Of a DNA stretch of 64,000 nt, positions 60,035-64,000 are shown one piece after another (position 1 is the stretch's first letter; the number at the start of each line of letters is the position of its first letter). The stretch comes from Allokutzneria multivorans. Its GTDB lineage: Bacteria; Actinomycetota; Actinomycetes; Mycobacteriales; Pseudonocardiaceae. A program made the translations under genes and the position numbers. Below the pieces are notes generated by a model that was not told the DNA's origin, searched no databases, and saw only the letters and a list, made by a program, of their open reading frames with translations. Location: assembly GCF_039537405.1 (NCBI RefSeq), contig NZ_BAABAL010000024.1:22829-86828 (forward strand). Direction: 5' to 3'.

Positions 60035-62454
60035 GCGGCACGGTCGACGTCGGCATCGACCTGGGCACCACGAACAGCGCGGTGGCGCTGCTGCACGGCG
60101 TGGACACGGAGGTGCTGAAGAACAACGACGGTGACGAGACCACGCCGTCGGCGGTGTGGGTGGACCGCCGCGAGCGCCTGTACGTCGGCCGCGCGGCGCG
60201 GGACCGGGCGGAGGCCGACCCGGACAACACGTGCATGGAGTTCAAGCTGCGCATGGGAACCGCGGGCGTGGCGAAGCGGTTCGCGGCCAGCGGGCGGGAG
60301 ATGACGCCGGAGGAGCTGTCGGCGCAGGTGCTGAAGTCGCTGCGCGCCGACGTCCGCCAGCGCACCGGCTCGGAGATCGGCGCGGCCGTGGTGACCGTGC
60401 CCGCCGCTTTCGACATCCACTCCTGCGACGCCACCCGCCGCGCCGCCGAGCTGGCCGGGCTGTCGTTCTCGCCGCTGTTGCAGGAGCCCACCGCCGCCGC
60501 GCTCGCCTACGGTTTCCAGGCGGCGGAGGAGAACGCGCTGTGGCTGGTCTACGACCTCGGCGGCGGCACGTTCGACGCGGCGGTCATCCAGGTGCGGGAC
60601 GGCGAGTTCTCCGTGGTCAACGACCGCGGTGACAACTTCCTCGGCGGCAAGCTCATCGACTGGCGGATCGTCGAGGAGCTGCTGATCCCGGCGGCGGTCC
60701 GGCAAGCGCCCTCCTTGGCCGGGCTCCGTCGCGGTGACCCCCGGTGGTTCGCGGCGGTGAACAAGCTCAAGCTGGCCGCCGAGACGGCGAAGATTCGTCT
60801 GTCCAGAGTGGACACCACGGACATCGTGGTGGAGCTGGACGACGGCTCCGGCGGGCGCTTCGAGATCGACTGCGAGCTGACGCGGGCCGACGTCGAACGC
60901 ATCACCGAGCCGCTGCTGGTGCGCTCGATCAACCTGTGCCACAAGGCTTTGCGTGAACGCTCGTTGAGCCCGGCGGACATCGAGAAGGTCATTCTGGTGG
61001 GTGGCCCGACGCTGTCGCCGTACCTGCGCGAGCGCTTGGCCGACCCGGTGCACGGCCTCGGCGTCGCGTTGGACCACAGCCAGGACCCGATGACGGTCGT
61101 CGCGCGCGGAGCGGCTATTTTCGCTGGCACGCAAAGGATTCCTTCTTCTGTTGAGCCTGCTCTCGGTGGTTTCGGCGTGCACTTCGAGTACTCGCCGGTC
61201 GGCCCGGACACCGAGCCCTTGGTGGCGGGCAAGGTCTCGCCCGTTGCCGAGGGGCTGAGCGTGGAGCTGATCAACTCCGACACCCGGCCGCCGTGGCGCA
61301 GCGGGCGGATCTCCGTCTCCGACGACGGCCTGTTCGCGGTGTCGCTGTGGGCGGAACCGGGACGGCTCAACACCTTCGCCGTCGAGCTGACCGACTCCAC
61401 CGGCACGCGCCGCGACGTCGAGCCCGGCCACATCACCTACACCGTCGGCGCCGTCGAGACCGAGCCGCCGCTGACCCACTCGATCGGCGTCGGCCTCGAC
61501 GGCAACCAGGCGATGTGGTTGCTGGAGCGCGGAACCGGCCTGCCCGCGCGCCGCACCGTGACCCTGCGGACCACCGCCGAGGGCGTGATCCGCATCCCCG
61601 TCCTGGAAGGCGAGTACCACCGCGCCGACCGCAACCGCCGCATCGGCCGACTGGAGTTCGACACCGGCCGGGGCCTGCCCTCCGGCAGCGAGGTCGTGTT
61701 CACCATCGAGATCGACGAGTCCCGGCTGATCAAGGCCAGCGCCTACGTGCCGATGCTCGACGAGGAGTTCCAGGACACGGTGAACCTGCGCACCGAGGTC
61801 ACCCCCGGCCAACCGCTGCTCGTCCGCGCCTTCGACGCCGAGCGCTCCCGGCTGGCCTCGGTACGCGAACGCCAACGCGTCCTCGGCAACCCGGTCGCCG
61901 ACGTGCTCATCGCCCGCATCGACAGCGAGCGCATGCTCCACGACGTGGACGCCCTTGTCTTGGCGGCCGGCTCTGATCCCGACGCCGCGACAGCCGCCGA
62001 GCGCCGCTTGCTCGACCTCCGCGTCGCGATCGACGACGTCGAGGACGAGCTTGAGTGGCCTTCGTTGGTCAACGAGGCGCGCGGCATGATCGCCGAGGCC
62101 CGGGACCTGGTGGGTGGCGGGGATCTGTTGCTGTACGAGAACGCGATCAACGAGGCCATCGACGCTCGGGACGCGGACTTGTTGCGGCAGCGGATGGAGG
62201 AGCTTCGGTTGCACGTGATGCGCGGATTGGACCGGAGCGGGGTCTTGCAGCTGCACTTCTTTCACGCGTTGCGGGAAATGCGTGGGGAGATGCGGAATCT
62301 GGCGCACGCTGACCGGTTGATCGCAGAGGGGGATCGGGCTGTGGAGACCGGGGAGTTGAATCGGTTGCGGGGGGTGAACATGCAGTTGCGAGATTTGTTG
62401 CCGGAGCCGCCTTTGCCGCCTGATCCGTTTAGTACTGTGGATCGGGTTCGGTGA
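60031..62454 (+). CDS. non-canonical Hsp70 (DnaK-like) chaperone
   Basis: An 807-residue protein, about 190 longer than DnaK; GTG overlaps the GrpE-like stop. The ATPase domain is complete: GIDLGTTNSAVALL, VTVPAAFDIHSCDATRRAAELAG, LLQEPTAAALAYGF, VYDLGGGTFDAAVI and VILVGGPTLSPYLRERL. The substrate-binding region (about 420-590) is diverged; the usual DVLLLDVTPLSLG linker is not seen, replaced by GFGVHFEYSPVG. The C-terminal about 200 residues are helical and charged, a lid-like extension. It should use ATP to bind clients brought by the TPR/J-like partner. Two genes of its operon have no counterpart in the housekeeping dnaK-grpE-dnaJ set, so this is a specialised system. Confidence 0.9.
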   Translation: MSGTVDVGIDLGTTNSAVALLHGVDTEVLKNNDGDETTPSAVWVDRRERLYVGRAARDRAEADPDNTCMEFKLRMGTAGVAKRFAASGREMTPEELSAQVLKSLRADVRQRTGSEIGAAVVTVPAAFDIHSCDATRRAAELAGLSFSPLLQEPTAAALAYGFQAAEENALWLVYDLGGGTFDAAVIQVRDGEFSVVNDRGDNFLGGKLIDWRIVEELLIPAAVRQAPSLAGLRRGDPRWFAAVNKLKLAAETAKIRLSRVDTTDIVVELDDGSGGRFEIDCELTRADVERITEPLLVRSINLCHKALRERSLSPADIEKVILVGGPTLSPYLRERLADPVHGLGVALDHSQDPMTVVARGAAIFAGTQRIPSSVEPALGGFGVHFEYSPVGPDTEPLVAGKVSPVAEGLSVELINSDTRPPWRSGRISVSDDGLFAVSLWAEPGRLNTFAVELTDSTGTRRDVEPGHITYTVGAVETEPPLTHSIGVGLDGNQAMWLLERGTGLPARRTVTLRTTAEGVIRIPVLEGEYHRADRNRRIGRLEFDTGRGLPSGSEVVFTIEIDESRLIKASAYVPMLDEEFQDTVNLRTEVTPGQPLLVRAFDAERSRLASVRERQRVLGNPVADVLIARIDSERMLHDVDALVLAAGSDPDAATAAERRLLDLRVAIDDVEDELEWPSLVNEARGMIAEARDLVGGGDLLLYENAINEAIDARDADLLRQRMEELRLHVMRGLDRSGVLQLHFFHALREMRGEMRNLAHADRLIAEGDRAVETGELNRLRGVNMQLRDLLPEPPLPPDPFSTVDRVR

Positions 62455-62463
62455 GGTTGGGGG

Positions 62464-62607
62464 CTTTCAGCTGGCACCGGCTGGGCTTCCAGCTGGCGCC
62501 GGTACCAGCGGGGGGTCGGCTGGGCTTCCAGGGGGGGTACGGCTGGGCTTCCAGCTGGCACCGGCTGGGCTTCCGGGCCGCGCCGGTGCCAGCGGGGGGT
62601 CGGCTTG
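62464..62607 (+). repeat. tandem repeat, units ending GGCTGGGC
   Basis: Five units start TTCAG/TTCCAG/TTCCGG and end GGCTGGGC (the last GGCTTGAC). Their lengths follow 22-39-23-22-39, so a short and a long unit alternate. The two long units share CGCCGGTRCCAGCGGGGGGT. It lies between the Hsp70 stop and a stem-loop; no gene. Confidence 0.8.
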
Positions 62608-62625
62608 ACCTGGGGCCCCTTGCGC

Positions 62626-62650
62626 GTGCCCCTGGGCCTTACAGGGGCAC
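62626..62650. terminator. stem-loop after the Hsp70 operon and repeat
   Basis: GTGCCCCTG (62626-62634) pairs perfectly with CAGGGGCAC (62642-62650) around GGCCTTA. No T tract. It ends transcription from the Hsp70 operon before the HNH gene. The remaining 62651-62819 is more AT-rich and holds the promoter of the next gene (TATTAT at 62794-62799 is a possible -10). Confidence 0.6.
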
Positions 62651-62819
62651 GGGATAGAACCCCGGCCCTCGCGGAAGCGTATGGCACGCGCACCCCAGGT
62701 AAAGCCTCGGTATGTCTTGCGCCTTACGTTCCAGCGTGGGGCACTTCGGGAGTTTGGGCGCCTGGGAATTCATTCTTTAGAGCCATGATCCACTATTATT
62801 TGCGGGTAGAATTGGGGGT

Positions 62820-63941
62820 ATGACCCTCGATGACCTTCTCGTTGAGGTTGAGGCGAAACAGGCCGCTCTGTGTCATGCGAAAGCGGAACTCGCCACAGCC
62901 TTGATCACATTCCACGTCGCTGCCGACGATCGTGACTATCGGTTCGTCCAGAATGAGATTGCCTGCGCCCTGCACATCTCCCGACGTGGCGCTGACCGCA
63001 TCCTGTCCAACGCCTCCGAACTCACTGAACGCCCCCGCGTGCTCGCAGCCCTCTCCGCCGGGTTGATCGATGAGAGCAAGGCCCTGCTGATCGTCGATCA
63101 GATCCGCATCCTGAAAGAACCGCAGACCTCGATCGCCGAGGCGAATCTGCTGGAGTACGCCCCCACCCGGACCTACACCTCGATCCGGCGGCGTGCCCAG
63201 ACGTTGATCCACAAACTCGACCCGAAAGCCGCCGATCTCCGGCATGAGGAGAAGCGCAAACGGCGTCTGGTGGAGAAGATCAACCTCGACGACGGCATGG
63301 CCGAACTCCGCCACACCATGACCGCCCATGACACCGCGATGGCCTTCGACCACATCGACCGCATCGCGAAATCTCTACCCAAAGACGACCGAACCCTGGA
63401 CCAGAAACGCGCCGACGTCGCCCGAGACCTGTTGCTAGGCCTCGACACCCCGGCACCGCAAGGCCAGACGATGGTCTATCTGACGATGCCGATCACCGCG
63501 CTACTCGGTCTCACCGATGACCCGGGCATGCTGGCCGGATACGGGCCGATCCCCACGGGCGTAGCGCAGGACATCGCCAAGGGCGGCATCTGGAAGCGGA
63601 TCCTCACCGACCCGGTCACCGGGATGGCAGAAGAGGTCAGTGACACCTACAGGCCGTCGCCGAAACAACGCGAGCTGATCAACGCCCGGTACCCCAGGTG
63701 CACGGCGATCGGGTGCCAGCAGCCGTCACACCGCTGCGATCTTGATCATTGCTGCCCGTTCGACGGCACGAACACCACGATCCGCAACCTGCGGCCGAAG
63801 TGCCGTCACCATCACACCATGAAGACGCACTCGAACTGGCGGTGTGAGAACCGAGAAGACGGCACCCATCGGTGGACCACACCGGCCAAGCGCACCTACG
63901 ACACCGAGCTGGAGCCGATCGCCGAACCGGCACCCTTCTAG
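62820..63941 (+). CDS. DUF222/HNH endonuclease (13E12-repeat type)
   Basis: A 373-residue protein. The N-terminal DUF222 helical domain (about 1-250) is followed by an HNH nuclease: YPRCTAIGCQQPSHRCDLDHCCPF, then NLRPKCRHHHTMKTHSNW, with the zinc cysteines and the catalytic Asp-His of the HNH family. Proteins of this kind are repeated many times in mycobacteria and relatives (REP13E12) and behave as selfish or defence-linked nucleases; the target is unknown. Base composition is lower in GC than the rest of the window and its start is preceded by GGGGG. It ends 59 nt before the window edge. Confidence 0.85.
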   Translation: MTLDDLLVEVEAKQAALCHAKAELATALITFHVAADDRDYRFVQNEIACALHISRRGADRILSNASELTERPRVLAALSAGLIDESKALLIVDQIRILKEPQTSIAEANLLEYAPTRTYTSIRRRAQTLIHKLDPKAADLRHEEKRKRRLVEKINLDDGMAELRHTMTAHDTAMAFDHIDRIAKSLPKDDRTLDQKRADVARDLLLGLDTPAPQGQTMVYLTMPITALLGLTDDPGMLAGYGPIPTGVAQDIAKGGIWKRILTDPVTGMAEEVSDTYRPSPKQRELINARYPRCTAIGCQQPSHRCDLDHCCPFDGTNTTIRNLRPKCRHHHTMKTHSNWRCENREDGTHRWTTPAKRTYDTELEPIAEPAPF

Positions 63942-64000
63942 TGTCCTGAGTCAGGAATTCTGTTCAGATAACTGGCTAGGCGGTGAAGGATCTGGTCTGC

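Noticed and set aside
59950..62307. 785-codon minus-strand frame over hsp70
   Set aside because: Antisense of a complete Hsp70 gene; no domain of its own.
62464..62607. tandem repeat as a CRISPR array
   Set aside because: Units are adjacent and unequal, with no spacers of constant length and no cas genes.
62451..62657. small plus-strand frame in the tandem repeat
   Set aside because: Only repeats of a short GC-rich unit are translated; no ribosome site.
62620..62690. tRNA-like or attachment site near the stem-loop
   Set aside because: No T-loop GGTTCGAATCC or cloverleaf; just a 9-bp hairpin.

Overview
The window is high-GC DNA with dense, often 4-nt-overlapping genes and GTG starts. It carries DUF3558 lipoproteins, an MmyB-type XRE regulator, WYL regulators and an Mrp antiporter operon. 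This fits a filamentous actinomycete, most probably of the order Pseudonocardiales (Lentzea/Saccharothrix/Actinosynnema/Amycolatopsis-like). The order is an inference from gene style, not from a marker gene.

Layout. 0.2-6.4 kb: a small secreted Cys protein; a three-gene stress operon on the minus strand (NADPH oxidoreductase, AlkZ-like DNA glycosylase, VOC protein) divergent from a WYL regulator; a dead fragment of a second VOC gene; a transmembrane XRE protein with a lectin-like exterior; a decayed FkbM methyltransferase. 6.4-12.1 kb: DoxX protein, a helical-repeat/propeller protein coupled to a tiny helix-hairpin-helix protein, an ArsR regulator divergent from a cation exchanger, and a DddA-like deaminase toxin overlapping an Imm1-like immunity gene. 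12.1-17.6 kb: a two-component regulon, made of an unusual double-module histidine kinase, a LuxR-type response regulator, a lipoprotein plus SGNH hydrolase, and a membrane protein. The same 20-nt palindrome lies about 70 nt ahead of both presumed target operons. 17.8-22.3 kb: DUF3558-like lipoprotein, I36-type inhibitor, SDR divergent from its probable XRE regulator, and a secreted trypsin-like protease. 22.4-28.2 kb: a complete mrpABCDEFG operon, every junction overlapping by 4 nt.

28.2-56.7 kb is a compact nonribosomal peptide cluster on the minus strand, transcribed in the order stand-alone penicillin-binding-protein-type thioesterase, NRPS-A (2180 aa), NRPS-B (6449 aa), MFS exporter. The line reads A-T / C-(A remnant)-T-E / C-T / C-A-T-E / C-A-T / C-A-T-E / C-A-T / C-A-T-E. 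It has eight carrier proteins, six adenylation domains, four epimerases and no integrated thioesterase. It predicts a peptide of strictly alternating L and D residues, probably an octapeptide cyclised head to tail in trans by the PBP-type thioesterase. Modules 2 and 3 have no working adenylation domain. Four of the six A domains carry an in-frame 113-nt palindromic element that encodes nearly the same peptide on both strands. A separate 13-nt palindrome (GTCCACAGTGGAC and variants) is scattered about twenty times through the NRPS genes.

57.6-62.5 kb: a non-canonical Hsp70 operon (TPR/J-like/zinc-ribbon membrane protein, GrpE-like protein, Hsp70). The window ends with a tandem repeat and a DUF222/HNH endonuclease gene of lower GC. 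No rRNA, tRNA, insertion sequence, CRISPR array or replication origin was recognised.
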